Positions 54,362 to 62,571 of a stretch of DNA of 64,000 nt are shown in pieces (the stretch's first letter is position 1; every line of letters starts with the position of its first letter). The DNA comes from Zobellia galactanivorans (GTDB taxonomy: Bacteria > Bacteroidota > Bacteroidia > Flavobacteriales > Flavobacteriaceae), in assembly GCF_000973105.1 (NCBI RefSeq), contig NC_015844.1, forward strand, positions 2,290,501 to 2,354,500, read 5' to 3'. The notes beneath the pieces are model-generated. The model did no database searches. It saw nothing but the letters and a program-made list of their open reading frames with translations, and was not told the DNA's origin. Both the position numbers and the translations under genes were made by a program.

Positions 54362-54898
54362 ATGAAAGGACTATTTTTAGTTGTATGTATTTCCGTTTTT
54401 ACTTCGTTTAACGGATCTGCTCAAGAAGAAACCGAATATAATCCCGAAGCTAAACTTTTAGAATTGGGAATAGAACTTTCAAAACCTTCTGCCCCTATGG
54501 CCAATTATGTAAATGCGGTACGTACGGGAAATCTTATCTTTTTATCCGGAAAAGGTCCTACCAAAGCCAATGGAGAAAATATTACGGGAAAATTAGGGGC
54601 CGACCTTAGTATAGAAGAGGGTTACGAGGCAGCTAGGGTAACGGGTATCAATCAAATTTCGGTCTTGAAAATGGAGTTGGGCGACCTGAAAAAAGTAAAG
54701 CGTATCGTCAAGGTACGCGGTATGGTAAACGCCGTCCCCGATTTTACCGATCAACCCAAAGTCATCAACGGATATTCAGATTTAATGGTAGCGGTCTTTG
54801 GCGAAAGGGGAAAGCATGCACGTGCCGCCGTGGGCATGGGTTCTTTGCCCGGCAATATTGCAGTGGAAATAGAAATGGTAGTTGAGGTAGAAGATTAG
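54362..54898 (+). CDS. RidA-family protein with signal peptide
   Basis: 178 residues from the ATG at 54362, which gives a clean signal peptide (MKGLFLVVCISVF...NGSAQ); a longer in-frame start at 54305 adds 19 residues. The mature part is a RidA/YjgF domain with FLSGKGPTKANGENITGKLG and the arginine-bearing KHARAAVGMGSLPGN. Family members hydrolyse reactive enamines/imines. Export to the periplasm is unusual for RidA and suggests an extracytoplasmic substrate, consistent with the neighbouring exported enzymes. 3 bp before the TRAP binding-protein gene. Confidence 0.85.
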   Translation: MKGLFLVVCISVFTSFNGSAQEETEYNPEAKLLELGIELSKPSAPMANYVNAVRTGNLIFLSGKGPTKANGENITGKLGADLSIEEGYEAARVTGINQISVLKMELGDLKKVKRIVKVRGMVNAVPDFTDQPKVINGYSDLMVAVFGERGKHARAAVGMGSLPGNIAVEIEMVVEVED

Positions 54899-54901
54899 AT
54901 T

Positions 54902-55912
54902 ATGTTTGATCGTAGATGGTTCCGCCCTGTTTTCAAAAAGGCCTTGCCCTGCCTTTTTGCCTTGTTAAGTCTTAGTGGTTGTAAGCCGGATAAAGACGAA
55001 CCTGAATTTTTGTTACGCACCGCCCTTTTGGTGAACGAAGAGCATACTTGGTACAAGGCCTTTGTCTATTTCGGGGAAATTCTCGAAGAACGCAGCAAAG
55101 GACGTATCAAGGTAGAAGTATATCCTTCCGAACAATTGGCCAAAGAAATCGAAGCGATCAGGCTGATTCAGGCCGACGTTATCGATATGACAACCACGGG
55201 ATCTACCCTTACGAATTGGTTTGAAGTGGCTACCTTCTGTGAACTTCCTTTTTTGATGCAAGATTCTACCGATATGAACCGGTATATCAATGGCCCCATA
55301 GGTAAATTGATGGAAGAGGAAATGATCAACAAATCGGGACTTCGACCCTTGGGCCATTTTGAACGGGGACCCAGACACCTTACTTCAAATAGGCCTATAC
55401 GGCATCCCGACGACTTAAAGGGACTCATAGTTCGCGTGCCGAACGTTCCTTCTTTCGTAACATTGTGGAAAGCCCTGGGCGCGAAACCTACACCTATGGC
55501 CTTTTCCGAGGTTTTTACCTCGTTGCAGCAAGGTACCATAGAAGCACAGGAAAATCCGTTTGCCTTGATCAACAACGCAGGTTTTGCCGAAGTGCAAAAA
55601 TACTTGAACCTGACCGGGCACGTCATGAGCTGGGTCTATCCGGTCATGGGCGAAAAACAGTTTCAGCGACTCCCTCCAGATTTAAAGGAAATTTTTTTGG
55701 AAGCGGCCAAAGATATGCAGGCGTATGAGCATCGTCTCTTTTTGGAGAACGAAAAGAAAGTACAGGATGCCCTCAAGGCCAAGGGCATGGAGTTTATAGA
55801 AGTGGATAAGGAAGCCTTTCAACAAAAATGTGAGGAGGCCATTTACAACAGTCTTTCTCCTGAAATGCAAAAGATATACGATCAACTCAAAGTAGAGAAA
55901 GATGCTTCATAA
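54902..55912 (+). CDS. TRAP transporter substrate-binding lipoprotein (DctP)
   Basis: 336 residues. Lipobox LSGC (C27) anchors it, then a DctP fold: TALLVNEEHTWYKAFVYFGEILEERSKGRIKVEVYPSEQL, DVIDMTTTGSTLTNW, and the ligand-carboxylate arginine region LKGLIVRVPNVPSFVTLWKALGAKPTPMAFSEVFTSLQQGTIEAQENP. TRAP systems take up organic acids, sugar acids and similar anions with Na+. A lipoprotein anchor is typical outside Proteobacteria. Overlaps dctQ by 11 bp. Confidence 0.93.
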   Translation: MFDRRWFRPVFKKALPCLFALLSLSGCKPDKDEPEFLLRTALLVNEEHTWYKAFVYFGEILEERSKGRIKVEVYPSEQLAKEIEAIRLIQADVIDMTTTGSTLTNWFEVATFCELPFLMQDSTDMNRYINGPIGKLMEEEMINKSGLRPLGHFERGPRHLTSNRPIRHPDDLKGLIVRVPNVPSFVTLWKALGAKPTPMAFSEVFTSLQQGTIEAQENPFALINNAGFAEVQKYLNLTGHVMSWVYPVMGEKQFQRLPPDLKEIFLEAAKDMQAYEHRLFLENEKKVQDALKAKGMEFIEVDKEAFQQKCEEAIYNSLSPEMQKIYDQLKVEKDAS

Positions 55913-56366
55913 AACAATAGGACGTATTTTAAAAATAGGCGTATTATTGAGTACATGGGGCCTTATCGCTACCGTGCTCTTGCAAATTTTCTGCCGGTTC
56001 ACTCCTCTGGACACCCCCTCTTGGACAGAGGAAGCTTCACGTCTCTTTTTTATTTATGCCATGTCTTTTGGTGCCGGCCTGGCCATGAAAAACGAGTACT
56101 ACGTTCACTTAGATATGTTCTATAGCCGTTTTCCCATAAAAATGCAACGGTGGTTGGTTCAGGTCATTCCGGTAGTCGTTTTGGTTTTATTCGTGGTCAT
56201 GGCTATCTATTCCGTGCAATTCGTGCTGTTGGGCATTCCTGAGAAATCGCCCAGTATGGGCTTTAATATGGGGGTTGCCTTTTTTAGTATGCTTATCATG
56301 TCGACATCCATTAGTTATTACCTCTGGAAAAAAATCCAAAGAAATTATAAAAATTCGAAATCATGA
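55902..56366 (+). CDS. TRAP transporter small permease (DctQ)
   Basis: 154 residues with four membrane helices and the DctQ signature WTEEASRLFFIYAMSFGAGLAMKNEYYVHLDMFYSRFP (about residues 42-80). It forms the inner-membrane complex with DctM. Overlaps dctP by 11 bp and dctM by 4 bp. Confidence 0.92.
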   Translation: MLHKTIGRILKIGVLLSTWGLIATVLLQIFCRFTPLDTPSWTEEASRLFFIYAMSFGAGLAMKNEYYVHLDMFYSRFPIKMQRWLVQVIPVVVLVLFVVMAIYSVQFVLLGIPEKSPSMGFNMGVAFFSMLIMSTSISYYLWKKIQRNYKNSKS

Positions 56367-57637
56367 TTTGGGTCCTTGTCGTAGTATTTGTGGTATGTCT
56401 TGTCTTGCGGTTTCCCATCGCCTTTGCACTCGGACTCTCTTGTTTGGGGTATATCTTGGTAAAGGGCATTCCCTTGATCATTGTGCCCATGAAAATGTAT
56501 TCGGGCATTGATGTATTTGTTCTATTGAGCGTTCCTGGCTTTATTATGGCAGGGAACCTTATGAACCATGGCGGTCTGACCGAAAAGATAATTACCTTTT
56601 GCAACCATTTGTTGGGCCATATTAGAGGTGGACTTTCCTTAGTGAATATTGGGGCTTCAATGTTATTTGCCGGTATTTCGGGTACGGCCATTTCAGATAC
56701 GGCCAGTATGGGGTCTATTATGATTCCGGCTATGAAGAAAGAGGGCTATGACACGGGTTTTTCATGTGCGGTTACGGCGGCTTCCTCAACTATTGGCCCG
56801 ATTATCCCACCTAGTGTGCCCATGATCATTGCGGCAACCTTGAGCGGACTCTCGGTAGGAAAACTGTTTCTTGCCGGGGCATTGCCCGGCTTGTTGTTGG
56901 GGGTGGGCCTATTGATTACGGCCTATGTCATATCCAAAAAGAAAAATTATCCTAAACACGCCAGAAGTAGTTTTAAGCAGGTGGCCCATGGTTTTGTCGA
57001 TACGTTTTGGTCACTTTTAATGACCTTTATTATTTTGTACGGTATTATTGGGGGTATTTTTACTCCCACCGAAGCCTCGATAATCGCAGTAGTCTACGCC
57101 TTGGTTATCGGGAAGTTCGTATACAAGCGGTTGAGCTTTAAAAACATTCAAGTCGTTTTTCTCGACAGTATGAAAACCTCGGCCTCACTTATGGTGTTGG
57201 TGGGCTTTGCCAACTTATTCGGCTATATATTGATCACGGAACAGATTCCGCAAAGCATTTCTAGTGAAATATTGGGCTTTACCGATAATAAATATGTGGT
57301 ACTGCTGTTGATCAATATTCTCTTGATCGTGGTGGGTACTTTTATGGAGACCATTGCCGCTCTTTTGATCTTGTTTCCCATCTTATTAAAAGTGGCCTTG
57401 GCCGTAGATGTAGACCCCATTCACTTTGCGGTCATTGCCGTACTGAACCTGATTATCGGTTTGACCACCCCGCCCGTAGGGGTATGCCTGTTTGTGGCGT
57501 CGAGCATCGGTAAGATATCTATCGGGGAAGTGAGCAAGGCCGGACTGCCCTTTTTGGTGGTCAGTTTTGTGGTGTTGACCTTGGTGACCTTGTTTCCTTG
57601 GTTTTCCTTGGTGCTACCCAATTTATTCATGGATTAA
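56363..57637 (+). CDS. TRAP transporter large permease (DctM)
   Basis: 424 residues, about 12 membrane helices, with the DctM features GTAISDTASMGSIMIPAMKKEGYD, AASSTIGPIIPPSVPMIIAATLSGLSVGKLFLAG and a C-terminal GLTTPPVGVCLFVASSIGKIS. It is the Na+-coupled transport subunit of the DctPQM system. The transported compound is unknown; location after RidA and before an esterase suggests the product of the extracytoplasmic pathway encoded upstream. Confidence 0.94.
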   Translation: MIWVLVVVFVVCLVLRFPIAFALGLSCLGYILVKGIPLIIVPMKMYSGIDVFVLLSVPGFIMAGNLMNHGGLTEKIITFCNHLLGHIRGGLSLVNIGASMLFAGISGTAISDTASMGSIMIPAMKKEGYDTGFSCAVTAASSTIGPIIPPSVPMIIAATLSGLSVGKLFLAGALPGLLLGVGLLITAYVISKKKNYPKHARSSFKQVAHGFVDTFWSLLMTFIILYGIIGGIFTPTEASIIAVVYALVIGKFVYKRLSFKNIQVVFLDSMKTSASLMVLVGFANLFGYILITEQIPQSISSEILGFTDNKYVVLLLINILLIVVGTFMETIAALLILFPILLKVALAVDVDPIHFAVIAVLNLIIGLTTPPVGVCLFVASSIGKISIGEVSKAGLPFLVVSFVVLTLVTLFPWFSLVLPNLFMD

Positions 57638-57648
57638 ACCGATTTCTT

Positions 57649-58467
57649 ATGAAGATGATTAAAAACCTTATTCTTTGCGTCTTCTCTATGGTCATGACCA
57701 TGGCTTTTGGCCAAGAGGCGTATGTGCTGAAAAAGAACATTCCTTATTACCCCGAAGCTATCCGTTCTCAAGATGCCTATGTGAAAGAACGGTGCAAGTT
57801 AGATGTATACTATCCGAAAGATTTGGTCAATGCTCCGGTAGTGGTTTGGTTTCATGGAGGGGGACTCAAAAATGGAGAAAAGAATATCCCTGAGGGGTTG
57901 GAGGAAAAAGGTATTGTTGTGGTAGCGGTCAATTATCGTATGCACCCGAAAGTGAAACATCCGGTTTATATTGAAGACGCCGCGGCGGCAGTGGCTTGGG
58001 TATTCAAGAATATTTCTGTCTATCACGGGAGTGCTGATAAAATAGTGGTATCAGGCCATTCGGCCGGCGGATATCTCGCCAGTATGGTGGGACTGGATAA
58101 GTCGTATCTCGGAAAACACGGGATAGACGCCGATAAAATTGCGGGCTTGGCACCTTTGAGCGGACATACCATAACCCATATGACCATTCGTGAAGAAATG
58201 GGAATAAAGGAAACACAGCCCATCGTGGATAAATTTTCTCCCCTGTTCCACGTACGGAAAGATGCTCCCCCAATGTTATTGATTACGGGCAACCGTGAGT
58301 TAGAGCTCTTGGGGCGATATGAAGAAGTAGCCTACTTCTATAGAATGATGAAGGTTGTTGGGCACACCGATGCCGTGTTGATGGAGCTTGACGGCTATGG
58401 TCACCTTATGGTTTATCCGGCACTGCCTTTGCTTGTAAATTTTGTAAAGGAAAAATCAGAAGGGTAA
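57649..58467 (+). CDS. Secreted alpha/beta hydrolase (carboxylesterase-like)
   Basis: 272 residues from the ATG at 57649, giving a signal peptide (MKMIKNLILCVFSMVMTMAFGQ). Oxyanion-hole motif VVWFHGGGLKNGE near residue 65, nucleophile S138 in SGHSAGGYLAS, and a late GHL segment near 258 (YGHLMVYP) for the catalytic histidine. The fold is that of BD-FAE/hormone-sensitive-lipase-type esterases that remove acyl or feruloyl groups from sugars. 11 bp after dctM, so the last gene of the cluster. A longer in-frame start at 57598 inside dctM is rejected. Confidence 0.88.
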   Translation: MKMIKNLILCVFSMVMTMAFGQEAYVLKKNIPYYPEAIRSQDAYVKERCKLDVYYPKDLVNAPVVVWFHGGGLKNGEKNIPEGLEEKGIVVVAVNYRMHPKVKHPVYIEDAAAAVAWVFKNISVYHGSADKIVVSGHSAGGYLASMVGLDKSYLGKHGIDADKIAGLAPLSGHTITHMTIREEMGIKETQPIVDKFSPLFHVRKDAPPMLLITGNRELELLGRYEEVAYFYRMMKVVGHTDAVLMELDGYGHLMVYPALPLLVNFVKEKSEG

Positions 58468-58536
58468 GCCAACAATTTTATCTAAAAACAATATAAAATT
58501 AGTTGCCCAGTTTTTTCGGCACACGCAAAAAAACTT

Positions 58537-58544
58537 TATTTTTG
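58537..58544 (+). promoter_or_regulatory. Possible -7 element of tRNA-Arg
   Basis: TATTTTTG matches TAnnTTTG, 15 bp before the mature tRNA 5' end. No TTG at the expected -33 spacing. Confidence 0.45.
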
Positions 58545-58559
58545 CACTCTTATTAAATT

Positions 58560-58631
58560 GGCCTCGTAGTTCAATGGATAGAATAGAAGTTTCCTAAACT
58601 TTAGATGCAAGTTCGATTCTTGCCGAGGTCA
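58560..58631 (+). tRNA. tRNA-Arg (anticodon CCT)
   Basis: Acceptor stem GGCCTCG/CGAGGTC (one G-U), short D arm, anticodon loop TTCCTAA between AAGT and ACTT (anticodon CCT), T stem GCAAG/CTTGC with loop TTCGATT, discriminator A58631. CCA is not encoded. Reads AGG codons. Confidence 0.88.
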
Positions 58632-58663
58632 CTATCTTAAATTGTTGTTTTATAAGGGGTCTT

Positions 58664-58714
58664 AAGCCCTAAAAAAGAGAAAAGTCCTTTTTTAGATAAG
58701 GGCTTTTATATTTT
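58664..58714. terminator. Bidirectional terminator between tRNA-Arg and a small reverse ORF
   Basis: AAGCCCT (58664-58670) pairs with AGGGCTT (58699-58705); AAAAAAG and CTTTTTT extend the stem inward. T-rich flanks on both sides suit termination in both directions. Confidence 0.65.
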
Positions 58715-58813
58715 ATAGACATCGAATTTCTTGATCAATTCGTTTATCCTCTTTTTGTTTTCTTCTAGCTTCGCTTCCAGTTCTTTTATCTGTTCTTTGG
58801 TAATGGTATTCAT
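58706..58813 (-). CDS. Small coiled-coil peptide, 35 residues (hypothetical)
   Basis: ATG at 58813 to TAA at 58708-58706. The peptide is almost entirely a charged heptad-like helix (TKEQIKELEAKLEENKKRIN, then ELIKKF), with 7 glutamates and 8 lysines. Composition and strict amphipathic pattern look coding rather than random. It ends within the terminator hairpin shared with tRNA-Arg. No clear promoter; it may be a remnant of a longer coiled-coil protein or a true small protein. Function unknown. Confidence 0.5.
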   Translation of the reverse strand: MNTITKEQIKELEAKLEENKKRINELIKKFDVYKI

Positions 58814-58980
58814 GCCATCATAATTAATATTGTCCGATTATAACGGAATATGATGGCTTACATTGTATGTATCTGATCAAATACATATTTTTTTATGGGC
58901 GGGGTGGTCCGGTCAATATGTATGTAAACGACCGAATCCTTCTTAAGACTGGTTTTTATCAGTGCTTGGGCGATTCAGTC

Positions 58981-59706
58981 CTACCTTTTTGCCCAAATCT
59001 CGTACATGGGTTCTCCCTTACTATTGTTTCCGGTATGGTGCCAATCGCTTCCTTTTAGTTCGTAGTCGAAATTTAAGGTCGCTCCCACACGGGAATCGTC
59101 TTTTGAGAAAAAGTCTATGTTTTCGGTGTAATGGCCGTCTTTTGAACTAAAGGAACCTCCGCCCGTACCGAAAAATTTCATGCTGTCGGTATGGTAGGCA
59201 ATCCATTGAAAGCGTCCGTTCATAAGTAGTTTGAGTGTTTTTCTAGGGTTTTCTTCGCCCCTGCGCTCTTGACCGGTATCGGGGCCGCGTGTGGCAAAAA
59301 GCCATTTCCCGTCCAAGGCTTGTGTAAGGTGGGCAATCGGTTTAAAAGTAGCGCTGGATTTCAGTTCAAGAACAAGGGCATCCTCTTTTTGTTCGAAGGG
59401 AATCTGTAGTGTCTTCAGTTGGTCGTTTTCGTAATTGGAATTGAATTCCAAATCGACAATAAGGTGATTACCTTCTACTTTTACAAAACCTCCACGGGTC
59501 ATTATAAAGCGGGCCGGACTTTTTTCGTAGACCGTATGTACAAGGTAACCATCGTTGATATGAAGCTCATGGGTGGTATTTTTTTGGTCGATGTGCTCTT
59601 CAAAAAGGTAACTTTTTGATGCCATTTGGGCACTGACAAGATGGGTCGTGGCCAAAATGAGGAATAAAACCATGCATTTTGTCCTAATTTTGATTGTAGT
59701 TTTCAT
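58981..59706 (-). CDS. Secreted lipocalin-like protein of unknown function
   Basis: 241 residues with a signal peptide (hydrophobic core MVLFLILATTHLVSA). The mature protein is beta-rich with two halves. The C-terminal half (KWLFATRGPDTGQERRGEENPRKTLKLL, then GRFQWIAYHTDSMKFFGTGGGSF) has the look of lipocalin-like/DUF4488-type secreted proteins of Bacteroidetes. No catalytic motif seen. Divergent from the polyamine operon. It is commonly annotated only as membrane or secreted protein; function not known. Confidence 0.7.
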   Translation of the reverse strand: MKTTIKIRTKCMVLFLILATTHLVSAQMASKSYLFEEHIDQKNTTHELHINDGYLVHTVYEKSPARFIMTRGGFVKVEGNHLIVDLEFNSNYENDQLKTLQIPFEQKEDALVLELKSSATFKPIAHLTQALDGKWLFATRGPDTGQERRGEENPRKTLKLLMNGRFQWIAYHTDSMKFFGTGGGSFSSKDGHYTENIDFFSKDDSRVGATLNFDYELKGSDWHHTGNNSKGEPMYEIWAKR

Positions 59707-59818
59707 TTGTTGAGGATTTTTAATGGTTTAAAAATAAGGTAATTACATTATATTTTTAGCTTTTGGACCTCCTTTTAAAATTTTTTTTCACGCTTTGTCG
59801 TAATTTTTTTGAAAATTC

Positions 59819-59848
59819 TTGATTTTAATTTTTTTTTGTTTTCATTTG
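59819..59848 (+). promoter_or_regulatory. Candidate promoter of the structured leader and speA operon
   Basis: TTG at 59819-59821, a 19-bp spacer and TTCATTTG at 59841-59848 (one mismatch to TAnnTTTG) would start transcription near 59855, about 30 nt before the first leader helix and 300 nt before the speA start codon. Confidence 0.5.
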
Positions 59849-59884
59849 TCCTGTCTTTAGCGATTTAAAACTAGAGGCGTATAG

Positions 59885-60044
59885 AGCTTTTAGCTGAACA
59901 TTATGCAATGTGTTTCTATGTTCGGGCTATGGGAGATTAGGAAGTCAAATCTCATAGCAACCCATCAGATGGGCGGCCGAATTTTAAAGCTAACTTCCGA
60001 TTTTTCTACTACTATTGTGCAAAGCCAGCACAACTACTTTTTTA
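59885..60044 (+). ncRNA. Candidate riboswitch/attenuator leader with pseudoknot
   Basis: Dense complementary pairing read by eye. P0: AGCTTT (59885-59890)/AAAGCT (59986-59991). A small hairpin ACATT/AATGT at 59898-59911. P1: TTCGG (59921-59925)/CCGAA (59977-59981). P2: CTATG-GG-AGATT (59927-59938)/AATCT-CATAG (59948-59957). P3: CCCAT/ATGGG (59961-59973). The P2 loop GGAAGT (59940-59945) is complementary to ACTTCC (59993-59998), a 6-bp pseudoknot. This gives a three-way junction closed by a pseudoknot. A terminator-like hairpin follows: TTGTGC/GCACAA (60015-60033) and a T-run. No class known to me matches. Position before speA suggests control by arginine, agmatine, a polyamine or SAM. Confidence 0.6.
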
Positions 60045-60156
60045 TTCCTACTACTCAGGAACAAATTCTTATATGATACCATCGGTAACAATTATTTAAT
60101 CTTTACAGCACACCTTAGTAAAAAAATATACCGATTTTCATTCACAAGAATTCACA

Positions 60157-61614
60157 ATGAATACAAAATACATCGATCTGATCGATCAAACTTACTTTTT
60201 CCCTCAAGAGGAGTTCACCCTTGAGGACGAGCACTTGAAATTTCATGACATACCGCTTAGAGATGTGGTGGAAAAATTTGGGAGCCCTTTAAAATTCACC
60301 TATCTGCCTAAAATTTCAGAGAATATCGGCAGGGCGAGAAACTGGTTTGCGAACGCTATTGAAAAGAATGCCTACAAGGGCAAATACCACTATTGTTATT
60401 GTACCAAAAGTTCGCACTTTCAGCATATCTTACACGAAGCGCTCAAGAACGATATCCATATCGAGACCTCTTCGGCCTTTGACATCAATATCGTAGAGCA
60501 GTTGAAAAAAGATGGAAAGCTAAAAGATAGTGCCTATGTAATCTGTAACGGTTTCAAACGCGAGCAGTATGTAGATAATATCGCGAGGCTGATCAATAAC
60601 GGCCATAGGAACTGTATCCCTATCATTGATAATTACGAAGAGATCGGACTTTTGTCCGACGTTATAGACGATACCTTTAAAATCGGGATTCGAATAGCTT
60701 CTGAGGAAGAACCCAAATTCGAGTTCTATACCTCTCGCTTGGGAATTGGCTACAAGAACATTGTACCGTTTTTTGAAAACGAAATCAAGGACAACGACAA
60801 GGTAGAGCTGAAAATGCTTCACTTTTTTATCAATACCGGTATTCGTGACAATGCCTATTATTGGAACGAGTTGGTAAAATGTCTGAAAGTGTACACCCGT
60901 TTGAAAAAAATCTGTCCCTCTTTGGATAGCTTGAATATTGGTGGAGGATTTCCCATCAAGAATTCCTTGGCCTTTGAGTACGATTATCAATATATGATCA
61001 ACGAAATCTTGAACCAGATCAATATTACTTGCGAAGAGGCCGATGTGCCGGTTCCCCATATTTTTACGGAGTTCGGAAGTTTTACCGTTGGTGAGAGCGG
61101 CGGGGCTATTTATGAAATTCTCTACCAAAAACAACAGAACGACCGTGAAAAATGGAATATGATCGATTCATCTTTCATTACCACTTTGCCCGATACTTGG
61201 GCCATTAACAAGCGATTTATCATGTTGCCCATCAACCGATGGAACGACGAGTACGAACGCGTGCTTTTGGGTGGCTTGACCTGCGATAGCGATGATTATT
61301 ACAATAGTGAGCAGAACATGAACGCTATTTACCTGCCCAAATACAAACGCGATAAACCTTTGTATATAGGCTTTTTCAATACAGGGGCCTACCAAGAGAC
61401 CATTGGCGGTTATGGCGGTCTACAGCATTGCTTGATCCCCCAGCCCAAACATATATTGATAGATAAGGATGCCGATGGCAATCTTACCTATGAGGTCTTT
61501 AGTCCCCAACAAAAGGCGGAAGACCTACTGGATATTTTGGGTTATAAAACGGATAAATCTAGCGTAGGCACCAGCGATACTACTATCGAACATGCAATTA
61601 CATCAAACGTATAA
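60157..61614 (+). CDS. speA: Arginine decarboxylase (PLP-dependent, alanine-racemase-type barrel)
   Basis: 485 residues. Converts arginine to agmatine with pyridoxal phosphate in the cytoplasm. A probable Schiff-base lysine lies in YHYCYCTKSSHF (about residue 80); the barrel continues with HFFINTGIRDNAYYWNEL and the phosphate-binding glycine loop LNIGGGFPIKNS near 268. A C-terminal domain carries FITTLPDTWAINKRF, LLGGLTCDSDD and FFNTGAYQETIGGYGGLQH. It is shorter than the 630-residue enterobacterial biosynthetic enzyme but of the size found in Bacteroidetes. Agmatinase follows after 15 bp, which supports arginine rather than lysine, ornithine or diaminopimelate as substrate. Confidence 0.85.
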   Translation: MNTKYIDLIDQTYFFPQEEFTLEDEHLKFHDIPLRDVVEKFGSPLKFTYLPKISENIGRARNWFANAIEKNAYKGKYHYCYCTKSSHFQHILHEALKNDIHIETSSAFDINIVEQLKKDGKLKDSAYVICNGFKREQYVDNIARLINNGHRNCIPIIDNYEEIGLLSDVIDDTFKIGIRIASEEEPKFEFYTSRLGIGYKNIVPFFENEIKDNDKVELKMLHFFINTGIRDNAYYWNELVKCLKVYTRLKKICPSLDSLNIGGGFPIKNSLAFEYDYQYMINEILNQINITCEEADVPVPHIFTEFGSFTVGESGGAIYEILYQKQQNDREKWNMIDSSFITTLPDTWAINKRFIMLPINRWNDEYERVLLGGLTCDSDDYYNSEQNMNAIYLPKYKRDKPLYIGFFNTGAYQETIGGYGGLQHCLIPQPKHILIDKDADGNLTYEVFSPQQKAEDLLDILGYKTDKSSVGTSDTTIEHAITSNV

Positions 61615-61629
61615 ACTTCAACAATCAAG

Positions 61630-62571
61630 ATGAGCACAACAAAGAATTATGCGGGCATTCCCGACAAATTCGCACAATTAGAAACGGCCAAGGTAGTTTT
61701 AATACCTGTGCCTTATGATGGAACAAGTACTTGGGGCAAAGGTGCCGATAAGGGCCCCCAAGCATTTTTAGAGGCTTCCGAGAATATGGAGCTTTACGAT
61801 ATCGAAACCGATAGCGAGGTGTATGAGCAAGGCATTCATTTGGCCGAGGCCATAACCGAGAACAGCTCACCGGAAGCCGTGGTAAACGCTGTTCATAAAC
61901 AGACCAAAGATTACATTAAGCGCAACAAGTTCGTAACCTTGTTCGGGGGGGAGCATTCCATTTCGATAGGTACGATCCGCGCCTTTAACGAATGTTTCGA
62001 TAATCTGACCGTTTTGCAGATCGATGCCCATGCCGACCTACGCGAGTCGTACGAGGGTACAAAATACAACCATGCCTGTGCGGTTCACGAAGCCAGTCAG
62101 ACCACAAATCTGATCCAAGTAGGGATTCGTTCCATGGATGCTATAGAAAAATCGTTTATGGACGAAGAAAAGACCTTCTTTGCCCACGATATGGTACATG
62201 ATGAGTATTGGACGGACAAGGTAATCGAAGCCATGACCGACAACGTCTTGATTACCTTTGATCTTGATGCCTTTGATCCTTCGATCATGCCTTCAACGGG
62301 AACTCCCGAGCCAGGGGGACTCTTTTGGTACGAGACCTTAGAGTTTTTAAAACAGGTATTCAAGGAGAAAAACGTAGTGGGCTTTGATATTGTGGAGCTC
62401 TGTCCCAATCCCGCGGATAAATCTTCAGATTTTCTTGCCGCTAAATTGTATTATAAAATGCTAAGCTATAAATTTATGGGTGAGGCGTCAGATGACGAAT
62501 ATGACAATACCTACGATGTAGATTACAAATCAGGTACGAACGGTTTAAAATTTGATGATGACGAAGACTAA
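61630..62571 (+). CDS. speB: Agmatinase
   Basis: 313-residue ureohydrolase, agmatine to putrescine and urea. The binuclear manganese motifs are complete: GGEHSISIGTIRAF (near 107), QIDAHADLRESYEG (near 130) and FDLDAFDPSIMPSTGTPEPGG (near 213-233). The C-terminus carries an acidic extension. Between speA and a deoxyhypusine-synthase-like gene whose start lies inside its last codons. Confidence 0.93.
   Translation: MSTTKNYAGIPDKFAQLETAKVVLIPVPYDGTSTWGKGADKGPQAFLEASENMELYDIETDSEVYEQGIHLAEAITENSSPEAVVNAVHKQTKDYIKRNKFVTLFGGEHSISIGTIRAFNECFDNLTVLQIDAHADLRESYEGTKYNHACAVHEASQTTNLIQVGIRSMDAIEKSFMDEEKTFFAHDMVHDEYWTDKVIEAMTDNVLITFDLDAFDPSIMPSTGTPEPGGLFWYETLEFLKQVFKEKNVVGFDIVELCPNPADKSSDFLAAKLYYKMLSYKFMGEASDDEYDNTYDVDYKSGTNGLKFDDDED

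Noticed and set aside
60015-60033. Independent sRNA terminator unrelated to speA
   Set aside because: Possible, but no other promoter is seen and the order leader-hairpin-gene is better explained by attenuation; kept as an alternative only.
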